Shown piece by piece: positions 16,820 to 25,441 of a DNA stretch of 64,000 nucleotides; within the stretch, counting starts at the first letter, position 1, and each line of letters begins with the position of its first letter. Below the pieces are notes generated by a model that had not been told where the DNA came from, searched no databases, and saw only the letters and a list, made by a program, of their open reading frames with translations. The translations under genes were made by a program, and so were the position numbers. Source of the DNA: Billgrantia campisalis (GTDB lineage: Bacteria; Pseudomonadota; Gammaproteobacteria; Pseudomonadales; Halomonadaceae); assembly GCF_022341425.1 (NCBI RefSeq), contig NZ_JABFUC010000002.1:248001-312000 (forward strand), in the 5' to 3' direction.

Positions 16820-17362
16820 ATGCATACCCTGACGACACGCGCGACGCGCGTCGGCCGGGTCCTGCAGCTGACGTTGGAGGGGGTGGCCGGTGCCACCCTC
16901 TTCGGCATGATGCTGCTGACCACGGCGGACGTGACGGGCCGCTACTTCTTCAATTCGCCGATTCTCGGCGCCGTGGAGCTGACCCAGCTGATGCTGGCAG
17001 CACTGGTGTTTCTGTCCCTGCCGGTGGTGTGCTGGCGCCAGGAGCACATCAGCGTGGACCTGCTCGACGCGATCTTTCCCGCCCGGCTGGTCTGGGTGCG
17101 TGAGGTGATCGTCAACCTGGTGGTCACGGCGGCGCTGTGGGTCATGGCCCAGCGCGTCTGGGCGCTGGCCGAGCGCGCCTTCGACTGGGGCGATGTCACC
17201 GAGTTTCTGCGCATCCCGCGCGGCTACCTGATCGGACTGATTGCGATCATGTTGGCGCTGTCGGCGCTGCTGACCCTGGCGCGGGCGGTGCTCTACCTGC
17301 TGGAAGGCCTCAAGGTGGTCGAGCAGGGCGGCCCGCTGAGCAAGGGAGGGACTCATGACTGA
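16820..17362 (+). CDS. dctQ: TRAP transporter small permease DctQ, copy 1
   Basis: This 180-residue membrane protein has four predicted helices, typical of the DctQ subunit that bridges the binding protein and the DctM channel: GATLFGMMLLTTADVTGRYF with the conserved Asp/Arg, ELTQLMLAALVFLSLPV, the WRQEHISVDLL loop and a last helix near the end. An upstream in-frame ATG at 16790 overlaps the dctP stop. I chose 16820 because the identity with copy 2 starts exactly there. It overlaps dctM by 8 bases. Confidence 0.9.
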   Translation: MHTLTTRATRVGRVLQLTLEGVAGATLFGMMLLTTADVTGRYFFNSPILGAVELTQLMLAALVFLSLPVVCWRQEHISVDLLDAIFPARLVWVREVIVNLVVTAALWVMAQRVWALAERAFDWGDVTEFLRIPRGYLIGLIAIMLALSALLTLARAVLYLLEGLKVVEQGGPLSKGGTHD

Positions 17363-18650
17363 AGCACTCTACGGCTTCGCCGCGCTGCTGGTGCTGGTGT
17401 TCCTGCGGGTGCCGCTGGCCTTTGCCATGGGCATCGTCGGCTTCGTGGGCTTCTACTACCTGACCGGCAACTGGAGTGCCGCCGAGGCCATGGCCGCCCG
17501 CCGGGTGGTGGATACCGCCATGGACTACGGTCTCTCGGTGATTCCGCTGTTCATCCTGATGGGCAACTTCGTCTCCCATGCGGGGCTGTCGGATGCGCTG
17601 TTCCGGGCCTCCAACGGCTTTCTGGGCCACCGCAAGGGCGGCCAGGCGATGGCCACCATCGTCGCCTGCGGCGGCTTCAGTGCCATCTGCGGCTCGAGCC
17701 TCGCCACCTGTGCCACCATGGGGCGCGTGGCCATGCCGCAGATGCGCAAGTACGGCTACAAGGACTCCTTGGCCGCGGCCTCGATCGCCGCCGGCGGCAC
17801 CCTGGGCATCCTGATTCCGCCCAGCGTGATGCTGGTGATCTACGGGATTCTCACCGAGACGAGTATTCGCGAGCTGTTCGCGGCGGGCTTCATTCCCGGG
17901 ATCCTGGGGATCTTCCTCTATCTTGGCGCGGTGAAGTGGGTACTGTGGCGCGACCCCGAGGCGGGCCCGGCGGCGGAGAAGGTGCCGTGGTCGGAGCGGA
18001 TCAATGCGCTGAAGAGCGTGGGCAGCACCCTGGCCCTGTTCGTGCTGGTGATCGGCGGCATCTATCTGGGCGTGTTCACCCCCACCGAGGCGGCGGGCAT
18101 CGGCGCCATGGGCGCCTTCCTGATCGCCCTGTCGCGCCGGGCGCTGACCCCGCGGGTGCTGATGAACGTGCTGATGGACACGGTGCGCACCACGGCGATG
18201 CTGTTTGCGGTGGTGCTGACGGCGCTGATCTTTGCCAACTTCATCAACCGGGCGGGGCTGCCGGGTGACCTGCTGGCGCTGGTCAGCGGGATGGACGTGG
18301 CGCCCTTCGTGGTGATTCTGGTGATCATCGCCATCTACGTGGTGCTGGGCTGTGTGTTCGAGAGCATGTCGATGCTGCTGCTCACGGTGCCGGTCTTCTT
18401 CCCGGTGGTGGCCGGCCTCGGCTACGACCTGGTGTGGTTCGGCATCCTGGTGGTGATCGTGATCGAGATCAGCCTGATCACGCCGCCGGTGGGGATGAAT
18501 GTCTTCGTGCTGCGAGCGGTGCTGCCGGACGTCTCCACGGGAACGATCTTCCGCGGGGTGACGCCGTTCTGGGTGGCGGGTACGCTACGCGCACTGCTGG
18601 TGCTGCTGTTCCCGGCGATCGTGCTGTTCCTGCCCCAGCTGCTTTATTGA
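17355..18650 (+). CDS. dctM: TRAP transporter large permease DctM, copy 1
   Basis: This 431-residue membrane protein has about 12 helices and forms the Na+-coupled transport channel of a TRAP system. Characteristic segments are SVIPLFILMGNFVSHAGLSD, GGFSAICGSSLATCATMGRVAMPQM, GGTLGILIPPSVMLVIYGILTE and the C-terminal ITPPVGMNVFVLRAV. It is the last gene of the dctPQM set and is identical to the copy at 21201. A MarR gene follows 22 bases downstream and could be co-transcribed. Confidence 0.95.
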   Translation: MTEALYGFAALLVLVFLRVPLAFAMGIVGFVGFYYLTGNWSAAEAMAARRVVDTAMDYGLSVIPLFILMGNFVSHAGLSDALFRASNGFLGHRKGGQAMATIVACGGFSAICGSSLATCATMGRVAMPQMRKYGYKDSLAAASIAAGGTLGILIPPSVMLVIYGILTETSIRELFAAGFIPGILGIFLYLGAVKWVLWRDPEAGPAAEKVPWSERINALKSVGSTLALFVLVIGGIYLGVFTPTEAAGIGAMGAFLIALSRRALTPRVLMNVLMDTVRTTAMLFAVVLTALIFANFINRAGLPGDLLALVSGMDVAPFVVILVIIAIYVVLGCVFESMSMLLLTVPVFFPVVAGLGYDLVWFGILVVIVIEISLITPPVGMNVFVLRAVLPDVSTGTIFRGVTPFWVAGTLRALLVLLFPAIVLFLPQLLY

Positions 18651-18672
18651 CGTGAGCCCGAGGAGAGCCGCG

Positions 18673-19182
18673 ATGAACATGGAAGACACCCCGGCTGACG
18701 CCGCCAGGGAGGGCGGCGTCGGTGCCGATGGGTCGCAGACCAAACAGGAGCTGGATCTCAACCAGTTCCTGCCCTATCGGCTCAACAGCCTGGCCGACCG
18801 TATCAGTCAGGCGCTGGCGAAGCTCTATGAGGAGCGCTATCAGCTCAACATCGCCCAGTGGCGGGTGCTGGCCTGGCTCAGCCACTGCGATGAGCTGACG
18901 GCGAAGAAGATCTGCGCCTATACCAATATGGACAAGGCCCGCGTCTCGCGGGCAGTCCAGGCCCTGGAGACGCGCGGGCTGATTTCGCGCACCCCCTCGC
19001 CCCACGACCAGCGCCTGCACGATCTCCATCTCACTCCGGCGGGACGGACGCTGCTGGCCGAGCTGATTCCCGAGGCTCAGGCCTGGGAAGCGGAACTGGT
19101 GGCGACCCTCACTGCCGGCGAGTATCGCGACCTGCTCAACGTGATGCGCAAGCTGGAACGGCAGCTCGAGCGTATTGGCTGA
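18673..19182 (+). CDS. MarR-family transcriptional regulator
   Basis: About 169 residues with a winged-helix core: LNIAQWRVLAWLSHC, the recognition region TNMDKARVSRAVQALETRG and the wing SPHDQRLHDLHLTPAGRTLL, all typical of MarR. The start at 18673 follows GAGGAGA; a GTG at 18652 is in frame but poor. It lies directly after dctM copy 1, outside the duplicated segment. It probably represses the flanking TRAP operons or the homogentisate genes in response to an aromatic acid. A 3'-end remnant of a close relative lies at 39730-39798. Confidence 0.9.
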   Translation: MNMEDTPADAAREGGVGADGSQTKQELDLNQFLPYRLNSLADRISQALAKLYEERYQLNIAQWRVLAWLSHCDELTAKKICAYTNMDKARVSRAVQALETRGLISRTPSPHDQRLHDLHLTPAGRTLLAELIPEAQAWEAELVATLTAGEYRDLLNVMRKLERQLERIG

Positions 19183-19579
19183 TCGCGACTGGCGATCTTG
19201 TACCCGTCCAGGCTTCTCCCCCCTCCCCCAGGCCGGCAGCAATGTGTTGCCGGCTTCTTTGCTCTCAGGCTTGTGGTCGTAACATGATCTCCCATGCGGG
19301 CTGGGGGCCTGCCAAGGCTTTCTTTGTCGAATTAAACCCCGATTGTTTTTACTAACCGGCTGTTAAAAAAGAAATTATTTCGGCATTCGACTTAAGTTGT
19401 ACTAGCTATTGGTCGCTGATGCGTTGCGTTATGGGGTTGGGAAAAGGCATTGTATGCCAGAACGTGTTTCTTTTATCGGTAGCAAAGCGTCTTATGGTGT
19501 ATCGCATTGCGGTGCTTGCAAGTCACTCCCTGCTTCCGGTGAGCACGCCCGCTGCCTGTGACGATGGAGGAACTACACA
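19183..19579. promoter_or_regulatory. intergenic region with MarR terminator and TRAP operon 2 promoter zone
   Basis: This 397-base stretch has no supported gene. It begins with a hairpin terminator and then becomes A/T-rich (about 19320-19420). An ACTTAAGT palindrome at about 19389 resembles the dyad in the operon 1 promoter. No clear -35/-10 pair could be fixed. Confidence 0.5.
19232..19260 (+). terminator. terminator after the MarR gene
   Basis: Stem GCCGGCA/TGCCGGC with a 9-base loop followed by TTCTTT, 50 bases after the MarR stop. Confidence 0.75.
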
Positions 19580-20635
19580 ATGTACAAGACAACAGGCCTG
19601 ATGATCGGCACCCTGACTGCCGCCATCATGAGCACGACCGCCCTGGCCCAGACCACTATCACGGTCAGCACCTGGGCGGGTCCCAACCACGGCATCAACA
19701 CCATGGTCTGGCCGACCTGGAAATCCTGGATCGAGGAGGCCACCGAGGGCCGCGTCACCGTTGAGGTGGTCCACGACATGGGGCCGCCCGCCTCCCAGAT
19801 GGAGATGGTCGCCGACGGTATCGCCGATGCCACCTGGGTGTTCCACGGCTATAACACCGGCCGTTTCGAGCTGACCAAGCTGCCTGAGTTCCCCACCTTC
19901 GAGGACTTCTCCTCCGAGCACGCCTCCGCCGCCTATTGGCGTACCCACCAGGAGCACCTGGCTGCCGGCGGCGAGCATCGCGGCGTCGACGTGGTGGCGG
20001 CCGGCGTGCACGGCCCGGGCTGGATCTTCAGCCGCGAGAAGTTCGAGACCCTCGATGACATGCAGGGCAAGCGCATCCGCGTCGGCGGCGGCGTGATGGG
20101 CGATCTCTCCAATGCCCTGGACCTGACCGGCGTGGCCCTGCCGCCCACCAGCGTCTACGAGGCGGGCTCCCAGGGGGTCATCGACGGTGCCATGCTGGTT
20201 CCCGAAGGCCTGCGCAGCTTCCGCGTGGCCGAGGTCTTTCCCTACACCCTGAAGGTGGACGGCGGTTTCTATCGCGGCAGCTTCACCATCGTCGTGAATC
20301 CGATGATCTGGGATCAGATCTCACCGGAGGATCGTGAGGCCATCGAGGAAGTCTCCGGCGAGCGGCTGTCGCGCCTGTTCGGCTACATGATGGATGTCTC
20401 CGACGTGCGCGGCGTCAGCTTCGCCGAGGAGCAGGGGCATACCTTCTCCGAGCTCGGCAGCGACGACCTCGAGACGCTGCGCGGCGTCAGCGACGATATG
20501 ATCGCCGAGTGGGCGGACTCCGTGGAGGCTCGCGGTGTGGACGGCATGGCCGCCATTGAGTTCTTCCGCGAGCAACTTGTTGCTGCCGCCGAGGAAGATA
20601 GCGTGGGCGACCTGGTGCCCGACGATTTCAAGTAA
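19580..20635 (+). CDS. dctP: TRAP transporter substrate-binding protein DctP, copy 2
   Basis: This 351-residue paralogue of the protein at 15738 has the same length and architecture: signal peptide (MYKTTGLMIGTLTAAIMS...), WPTWKSWIEEATEGRVTVEV, KRIRVGGGVMGDL and IDGAMLVPEGLRSFRV. The first third of the gene is almost base-identical with copy 1 (for instance the stretch after AACACCATGGTC), while residues near 80-90, 130-160 and the C-terminus differ. It heads a second dctPQM operon with its own upstream region. The two proteins may recognise different but related acids. Confidence 0.92.
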   Translation: MYKTTGLMIGTLTAAIMSTTALAQTTITVSTWAGPNHGINTMVWPTWKSWIEEATEGRVTVEVVHDMGPPASQMEMVADGIADATWVFHGYNTGRFELTKLPEFPTFEDFSSEHASAAYWRTHQEHLAAGGEHRGVDVVAAGVHGPGWIFSREKFETLDDMQGKRIRVGGGVMGDLSNALDLTGVALPPTSVYEAGSQGVIDGAMLVPEGLRSFRVAEVFPYTLKVDGGFYRGSFTIVVNPMIWDQISPEDREAIEEVSGERLSRLFGYMMDVSDVRGVSFAEEQGHTFSELGSDDLETLRGVSDDMIAEWADSVEARGVDGMAAIEFFREQLVAAAEEDSVGDLVPDDFK

Positions 20636-20665
20636 GTCCTCACCGTCGCCACACGGAGGGCGACC

Positions 20666-21208
20666 ATGCATACCCTGACGACACGCGCGACGCGCGTCGG
20701 CCGGGTCCTGCAGCTGACGTTGGAGGGGGTGGCCGGTGCCACCCTCTTCGGCATGATGCTGCTGACCACGGCGGACGTGACGGGCCGCTACTTCTTCAAT
20801 TCGCCGATTCTCGGCGCCGTGGAGCTGACCCAGCTGATGCTGGCAGCACTGGTGTTTCTGTCCCTGCCGGTGGTGTGCTGGCGCCAGGAGCACATCAGCG
20901 TGGACCTGCTCGACGCGATCTTTCCCGCCCGGCTGGTCTGGGTGCGTGAGGTGATCGTCAACCTGGTGGTCACGGCGGCGCTGTGGGTCATGGCCCAGCG
21001 CGTCTGGGCGCTGGCCGAGCGCGCCTTCGACTGGGGCGATGTCACCGAGTTTCTGCGCATCCCGCGCGGCTACCTGATCGGACTGATTGCGATCATGTTG
21101 GCGCTGTCGGCGCTGCTGACCCTGGCGCGGGCGGTGCTCTACCTGCTGGAAGGCCTCAAGGTGGTCGAGCAGGGCGGCCCGCTGAGCAAGGGAGGGACTC
21201 ATGACTGA
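20666..21208 (+). CDS. dctQ: TRAP transporter small permease DctQ, copy 2
   Basis: The 180-residue translation is identical to copy 1 at 16820, with the same four helices. Its RBS (CGGAGGGCGACC before the ATG) is much better than that of copy 1, because the repeat starts one base upstream of the ATG and the leader belongs to the unique flank. It overlaps dctM copy 2 by 8 bases. The difference in RBS may give different expression from identical protein. Confidence 0.92.
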   Translation: MHTLTTRATRVGRVLQLTLEGVAGATLFGMMLLTTADVTGRYFFNSPILGAVELTQLMLAALVFLSLPVVCWRQEHISVDLLDAIFPARLVWVREVIVNLVVTAALWVMAQRVWALAERAFDWGDVTEFLRIPRGYLIGLIAIMLALSALLTLARAVLYLLEGLKVVEQGGPLSKGGTHD

Positions 21209-22496
21209 AGCACTCTACGGCTTCGCCGCGCTGCTGGTGCTGGTGTTCCTGCGGGTGCCGCTGGCCTTTGCCATGGGCATCGTCGGCTTCGTGGGCTTCT
21301 ACTACCTGACCGGCAACTGGAGTGCCGCCGAGGCCATGGCCGCCCGCCGGGTGGTGGATACCGCCATGGACTACGGTCTCTCGGTGATTCCGCTGTTCAT
21401 CCTGATGGGCAACTTCGTCTCCCATGCGGGGCTGTCGGATGCGCTGTTCCGGGCCTCCAACGGCTTTCTGGGCCACCGCAAGGGCGGCCAGGCGATGGCC
21501 ACCATCGTCGCCTGCGGCGGCTTCAGTGCCATCTGCGGCTCGAGCCTCGCCACCTGTGCCACCATGGGGCGCGTGGCCATGCCGCAGATGCGCAAGTACG
21601 GCTACAAGGACTCCTTGGCCGCGGCCTCGATCGCCGCCGGCGGCACCCTGGGCATCCTGATTCCGCCCAGCGTGATGCTGGTGATCTACGGGATTCTCAC
21701 CGAGACGAGTATTCGCGAGCTGTTCGCGGCGGGCTTCATTCCCGGGATCCTGGGGATCTTCCTCTATCTTGGCGCGGTGAAGTGGGTACTGTGGCGCGAC
21801 CCCGAGGCGGGCCCGGCGGCGGAGAAGGTGCCGTGGTCGGAGCGGATCAATGCGCTGAAGAGCGTGGGCAGCACCCTGGCCCTGTTCGTGCTGGTGATCG
21901 GCGGCATCTATCTGGGCGTGTTCACCCCCACCGAGGCGGCGGGCATCGGCGCCATGGGCGCCTTCCTGATCGCCCTGTCGCGCCGGGCGCTGACCCCGCG
22001 GGTGCTGATGAACGTGCTGATGGACACGGTGCGCACCACGGCGATGCTGTTTGCGGTGGTGCTGACGGCGCTGATCTTTGCCAACTTCATCAACCGGGCG
22101 GGGCTGCCGGGTGACCTGCTGGCGCTGGTCAGCGGGATGGACGTGGCGCCCTTCGTGGTGATTCTGGTGATCATCGCCATCTACGTGGTGCTGGGCTGTG
22201 TGTTCGAGAGCATGTCGATGCTGCTGCTCACGGTGCCGGTCTTCTTCCCGGTGGTGGCCGGCCTCGGCTACGACCTGGTGTGGTTCGGCATCCTGGTGGT
22301 GATCGTGATCGAGATCAGCCTGATCACGCCGCCGGTGGGGATGAATGTCTTCGTGCTGCGAGCGGTGCTGCCGGACGTCTCCACGGGAACGATCTTCCGC
22401 GGGGTGACGCCGTTCTGGGTGGCGGGTACGCTACGCGCACTGCTGGTGCTGCTGTTCCCGGCGATCGTGCTGTTCCTGCCCCAGCTGCTTTATTGA
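21201..22496 (+). CDS. dctM: TRAP transporter large permease DctM, copy 2
   Basis: The 431-residue translation is identical to DctM copy 1 at 17355. It closes the second dctPQM operon. Unlike copy 1 it is not followed by a regulator. A dyad-rich A/T segment and a hairpin that also contains an FNR-type box lie downstream. Confidence 0.95.
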   Translation: MTEALYGFAALLVLVFLRVPLAFAMGIVGFVGFYYLTGNWSAAEAMAARRVVDTAMDYGLSVIPLFILMGNFVSHAGLSDALFRASNGFLGHRKGGQAMATIVACGGFSAICGSSLATCATMGRVAMPQMRKYGYKDSLAAASIAAGGTLGILIPPSVMLVIYGILTETSIRELFAAGFIPGILGIFLYLGAVKWVLWRDPEAGPAAEKVPWSERINALKSVGSTLALFVLVIGGIYLGVFTPTEAAGIGAMGAFLIALSRRALTPRVLMNVLMDTVRTTAMLFAVVLTALIFANFINRAGLPGDLLALVSGMDVAPFVVILVIIAIYVVLGCVFESMSMLLLTVPVFFPVVAGLGYDLVWFGILVVIVIEISLITPPVGMNVFVLRAVLPDVSTGTIFRGVTPFWVAGTLRALLVLLFPAIVLFLPQLLY

Positions 22497-22536
22497 CGTG
22501 AGCCCTGGGCGGTCTCGCACCGATCCTGCAGCTATT

Positions 22537-22579
22537 AAGTGACACGAAATATTTCCTGAAATAGTATTTTTTGTGTCTT
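22537..22579. promoter_or_regulatory. A/T-rich dyad with GACACGAAATATTTCC motif
   Basis: The motif AAGTGACACGAAA (22537-22549) recurs exactly at 29226-29238 upstream of paaA, and a close form (GATACGAAATATATCG) lies on the other strand at 35855-35870 upstream of paaN. Here it is part of a dyad GACAC...GTGTC. It is a candidate operator of a regulator shared with the paa genes, possibly PaaX. Confidence 0.4.
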
Positions 22580-22585
22580 GAATGG

Positions 22586-22619
22586 CCTCAATTTGACTCC
22601 AGTCAAATTGGGGCTTTTT
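22586..22619 (+). terminator. hairpin terminator that contains a perfect FNR/DNR box
   Basis: Stem CAATTTGACT/AGTCAAATTG with a 2-base loop, a short G/C extension and TTTTT (22615-22619) looks like the terminator of dctM copy 2. The same bases give TTGAC-TCCA-GTCAA (22593-22606), a perfect FNR/ANR/DNR palindrome. A site centred there would place the start of transcription near 22641 and the -10 at TACCCT (22629-22634), just ahead of the DUF6455-type gene. Confidence 0.6.
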
Positions 22620-22674
22620 GCTTTCCGCTACCCTGAAGGTGTGCAGTTGGTGATACCGGATGAGGAGAGAGAAA

Positions 22675-23064
22675 ATGGAAAGATTGTCAGATTACATCCA
22701 GGGGGAGCGCGTGGTGCGCGAACTTCGCCGGCATGATCCCGAGGCGCTCGAAGCCCTGGCCCATGACCTGGAGCAGCCGCTGAACCCACCGCTGGAGCGG
22801 GCCTTGGCGCGCACCCTCGACGATCGCCGGGTGGCCGACTTCCGGCCCTCAGAGGTGCTGATGCCAGCGATGATGACGACTTTCGCGGTGAGCCCGGCCG
22901 CTATCGCAGAGGAGGGGCTGGCTGAGCTGGAGGCAAGCTGCAACCGCTGTGAGGCGGTCGGTCGCTGCTGGCGGGCGATGCGCGACCACGCCGATGCCGA
23001 GGTGTGCCGCGATTTTTGCCCCAACGCCGAGGCCTTCATGGGCCATGGTGCGGGGGGGGAGTAA
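22675..23064 (+). CDS. small Cys-rich DUF6455-type protein
   Basis: This protein of about 129 residues has no signal peptide. Its C-terminal half has a Cys pattern CNRCEAVGRCW ... CRDFCPNAEAF, typical as far as I recall of DUF6455 proteins. The four or five Cys could bind a metal or an iron-sulfur cluster; this is inference. The start at 22675 follows GAGGAGAG. A perfect FNR/DNR box lies 69-82 bases upstream, suggesting induction under low oxygen. It is alone between the TRAP operon and the convergent paaZ. Function is unknown. Confidence 0.7.
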   Translation: MERLSDYIQGERVVRELRRHDPEALEALAHDLEQPLNPPLERALARTLDDRRVADFRPSEVLMPAMMTTFAVSPAAIAEEGLAELEASCNRCEAVGRCWRAMRDHADAEVCRDFCPNAEAFMGHGAGGE

Positions 23065-23128
23065 AACGAAAAGCAAAGAGGGAGACAGGGGGCGCAATGA
23101 CCCCTTGTCTCCCCCCAAGGCCGAGGCC

Positions 23129-25171
23129 TTACTGTCGCTTCGCGACCAGTGTCAGAATGTCGTAGCTGGCCACCAGCTCGTCATCCTGGTTGGTCACGGC
23201 CACGTCCCACATCACGACACCCTGCGGATGGCCTTCCGGTGAGGTGCGACCCTGGTCGATCTTGCGCTTGCACGTCAGGCGGGCGCGGATGGTGTCGCCG
23301 GGGGCGACCGGGGCAATGAAGCGCAGCGTGTCCAGGCCGTAGTTGGCCAGGACGGGGCTCTCGCCCGGGTAGACGAACAGGCCGGCAGCAGCCGACAGCA
23401 CGAAGTAGCCGTGGGCGATGCGTTGGCCGAACTGGGTCTTGCGAGCGGCGATGTCGTCAAAATGCATGTAGAAGTGGTCGCCGGAGAGACAGCCGAAGTT
23501 GACGATGTCGGCTTCGGTGACGGTACGGCGGTGGGTCAACAGGGATTCGCCCACCTGAAGGTCATCGAAATGGCGACGGAACGGATGGACGTCATTCTCG
23601 ATGACCTTGGCGCCGCGGACGTATTCGCGGGTCACCGCGGCCACCATGGTTGGGGAGCCCTGGATGGCGGTGCGCTGCAGGTAGTGGTGAACCGCCCGGA
23701 TACCCCCCAGCTCTTCGCCGCCGCCGGCACGCCCCGGGCCGCCGTGTTTGAGGATGGGCAGCGGGGAGCCGTGGCCGGTGGACTCCTTGGCGGCTTCCGC
23801 GTCCAGAATCTGCAGGCGACCGTGCTGGGCCGCCAGTACCGGGATCATCTCTGCGGCAATGGCGGGGTTTTTCGTGGTGAGGGTGGTCACCAGGCTACCC
23901 TTGCCCTTGGCGGCTAAGGTCAGGGCCTCGTCGATGCCGTTGTAGGGCATCAGCGTGGCGACGGGACCAAAGGCCTCGATGTCGTGAGCCCCGCCGTCCT
24001 CGAGCGGATTGCGGTTGATCAGCAAATGCGGGGCGATGAAGGCACCGTTTTCCACACCCGTGCCCACCGGCTTGAGGCTACTGTCCTTGCCGAAGACGCA
24101 TTCGCTGGTTTCCAGCAGCCGGTCGATGGCTTCATGGACGTCACGCAGTTGATCGCTGGATGAGAGGGCGCCCATGCGTACGCCTTCCTCTTTCGGGTCC
24201 CCGACGCTGATCTTGGAAAGCCGCTGCTTGATCCTGTCCGCCAAGGCGTCCAGATGTTCGGCTGGCACCATTACCCGGCGGATGGCGGTACACTTCTGGC
24301 CTGCCTTGGCCGTCATTTCCTTGACGACTTCCTTGGCGAAAATATCGAACTCTTCATCTTCCGGCGTCACATCCGGGGCCATGATGGCACTGTTGAGGGA
24401 GTCCGCTTCGGCATTGAACGGAATGCTCCGTGCCATGATGTTGGGATGGCTCTTCAGTTTCAGGGCGGTATCCGCGGAGCCGGTGAAAGTGACGAAGTCC
24501 TGCTCTTCCAGGCGATCCAGCAGATCTCCGGTACCGCCGATGATCAGCTGCAGAGCGCCCTCCGGCAGCAGGCCGGAGTCGTTGATGACACGCACCGCGG
24601 CTTCGGTTACATAGCTGGTGGCGGTGGCCGGCTTGACGATGCAGGGCATGCCTGCCAGGAAGGCGGGGGCAAATTTCTCCAACATCCCCCAGATCGGGAA
24701 GTTAAAGGCGTTGATGTGGACGCTTACGCCACGGCGGGGCACCAGAATATGGGTGCCGGTGAAGTGGTTGTCCTTACCCAGCTGGGCCACCGGCCCTTCG
24801 TGGGCCACGTTGCCGGAAGGCAGTTCCTTACGGCCGGTGGAAGCGTAGGTGAACAGCGTGCCGAAGCCGCCATCGATATCAATCCAGGAATCCGCCCGGG
24901 TGCAGCCGGTATGGTAAGAAATGTCGTACAGTTCTGCTTTGCGCTGCTGAATGTAGATGGCCAGTTCTTTGAGAATCGCCGCGCGCTGCTGAAAATCCAG
25001 GGCCAGCAGGCTCTTCACACCGGTGCTGCGGCCGTAGTCGACGACCTGCGCAAAATCGATGGTTTCCTCGTGGGTATGGGCAATGGTGTCGCCGTTGATG
25101 GCGCTTGGCAGGGCCTTGGCGGGGGTTTCACCCAACCACTGGCCGGCAATGTAACTCTGAAGGACTGGCAT
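23129..25171 (-). CDS. paaZ: PaaZ bifunctional oxepin-CoA hydrolase / semialdehyde dehydrogenase
   Basis: This 680-residue fusion opens the oxepin-CoA ring and oxidises the resulting aldehyde to 3-oxo-5,6-dehydrosuberyl-CoA. The N-terminal ALDH domain (about 1-520) has the catalytic Cys in AGQKCTAIRRVM. The C-terminal MaoC hot-dog domain has FGCLSGDHFYMHFDD and QRIAHGYFVLSAAAGLF, with the hydratase Asp and His. Length equals that of E. coli PaaZ. The frame continues upstream, but MPVLQSYIAGQW is the family N-terminus, with GGGAG before it. A 270-base gap separates it from paaE. Confidence 0.95.
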   Translation of the reverse strand: MPVLQSYIAGQWLGETPAKALPSAINGDTIAHTHEETIDFAQVVDYGRSTGVKSLLALDFQQRAAILKELAIYIQQRKAELYDISYHTGCTRADSWIDIDGGFGTLFTYASTGRKELPSGNVAHEGPVAQLGKDNHFTGTHILVPRRGVSVHINAFNFPIWGMLEKFAPAFLAGMPCIVKPATATSYVTEAAVRVINDSGLLPEGALQLIIGGTGDLLDRLEEQDFVTFTGSADTALKLKSHPNIMARSIPFNAEADSLNSAIMAPDVTPEDEEFDIFAKEVVKEMTAKAGQKCTAIRRVMVPAEHLDALADRIKQRLSKISVGDPKEEGVRMGALSSSDQLRDVHEAIDRLLETSECVFGKDSSLKPVGTGVENGAFIAPHLLINRNPLEDGGAHDIEAFGPVATLMPYNGIDEALTLAAKGKGSLVTTLTTKNPAIAAEMIPVLAAQHGRLQILDAEAAKESTGHGSPLPILKHGGPGRAGGGEELGGIRAVHHYLQRTAIQGSPTMVAAVTREYVRGAKVIENDVHPFRRHFDDLQVGESLLTHRRTVTEADIVNFGCLSGDHFYMHFDDIAARKTQFGQRIAHGYFVLSAAAGLFVYPGESPVLANYGLDTLRFIAPVAPGDTIRARLTCKRKIDQGRTSPEGHPQGVVMWDVAVTNQDDELVASYDILTLVAKRQ

Positions 25172-25441
25172 GAAGCGTTCTCCCAGTGAAATAGTTGACC
25201 TGATGACGCACACGCATGACCTCAGCGAGACGCTGAGCGGGCGCATTGCGGTCGATGATGGCGAGTTGGGCGGCTAGCGACCGAGAAAGCCTGGCCGCGG
25301 CGCCAAGCACAGCTTGTCGTTCGTCGCCGCGGTGCGCAGCGATGAGCCGGGCCATCCCCAGCGCGTCCCGCCGTGTCGCGTGAACGGCTTCACCCGACCG
25401 CTATGCCCGGTTGGCCATCACATCCGGTAGTCAGGCGATCC

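Larger units (their letters stand above)
16819..18659 (+). repeat. 1.84-kb direct repeat, copy A (dctQM)
   Basis: This segment is repeated at 20665-22505, offset 3,846 bases. Translations in several frames are identical over its whole length, so the two copies appear to be identical at base level. The match begins one base before the dctQ ATG and ends 9 bases after the dctM stop. Confidence 0.95.
20665..22505 (+). repeat. 1.84-kb direct repeat, copy B (dctQM)
   Basis: Second copy of the segment at 16819-18659. After the shared TGACGTGAGCCC the flanks diverge completely: copy A runs into the MarR gene, copy B into a non-coding region. Confidence 0.95.

Noticed and set aside
16819..22505. Composite transposon carrying the TRAP genes
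   Set aside because: The repeats consist of the permease genes themselves. No transposase, terminal inverted repeats or target-site duplication are visible.
25128..25355. 75-residue minus-strand ORF in the paaZ-paaE gap (MARLIAAHRGDERQAVLG...)
   Set aside because: It looks helical but has no recognisable family, no good RBS and overlaps the start of paaZ; it may be a relic but cannot be supported.
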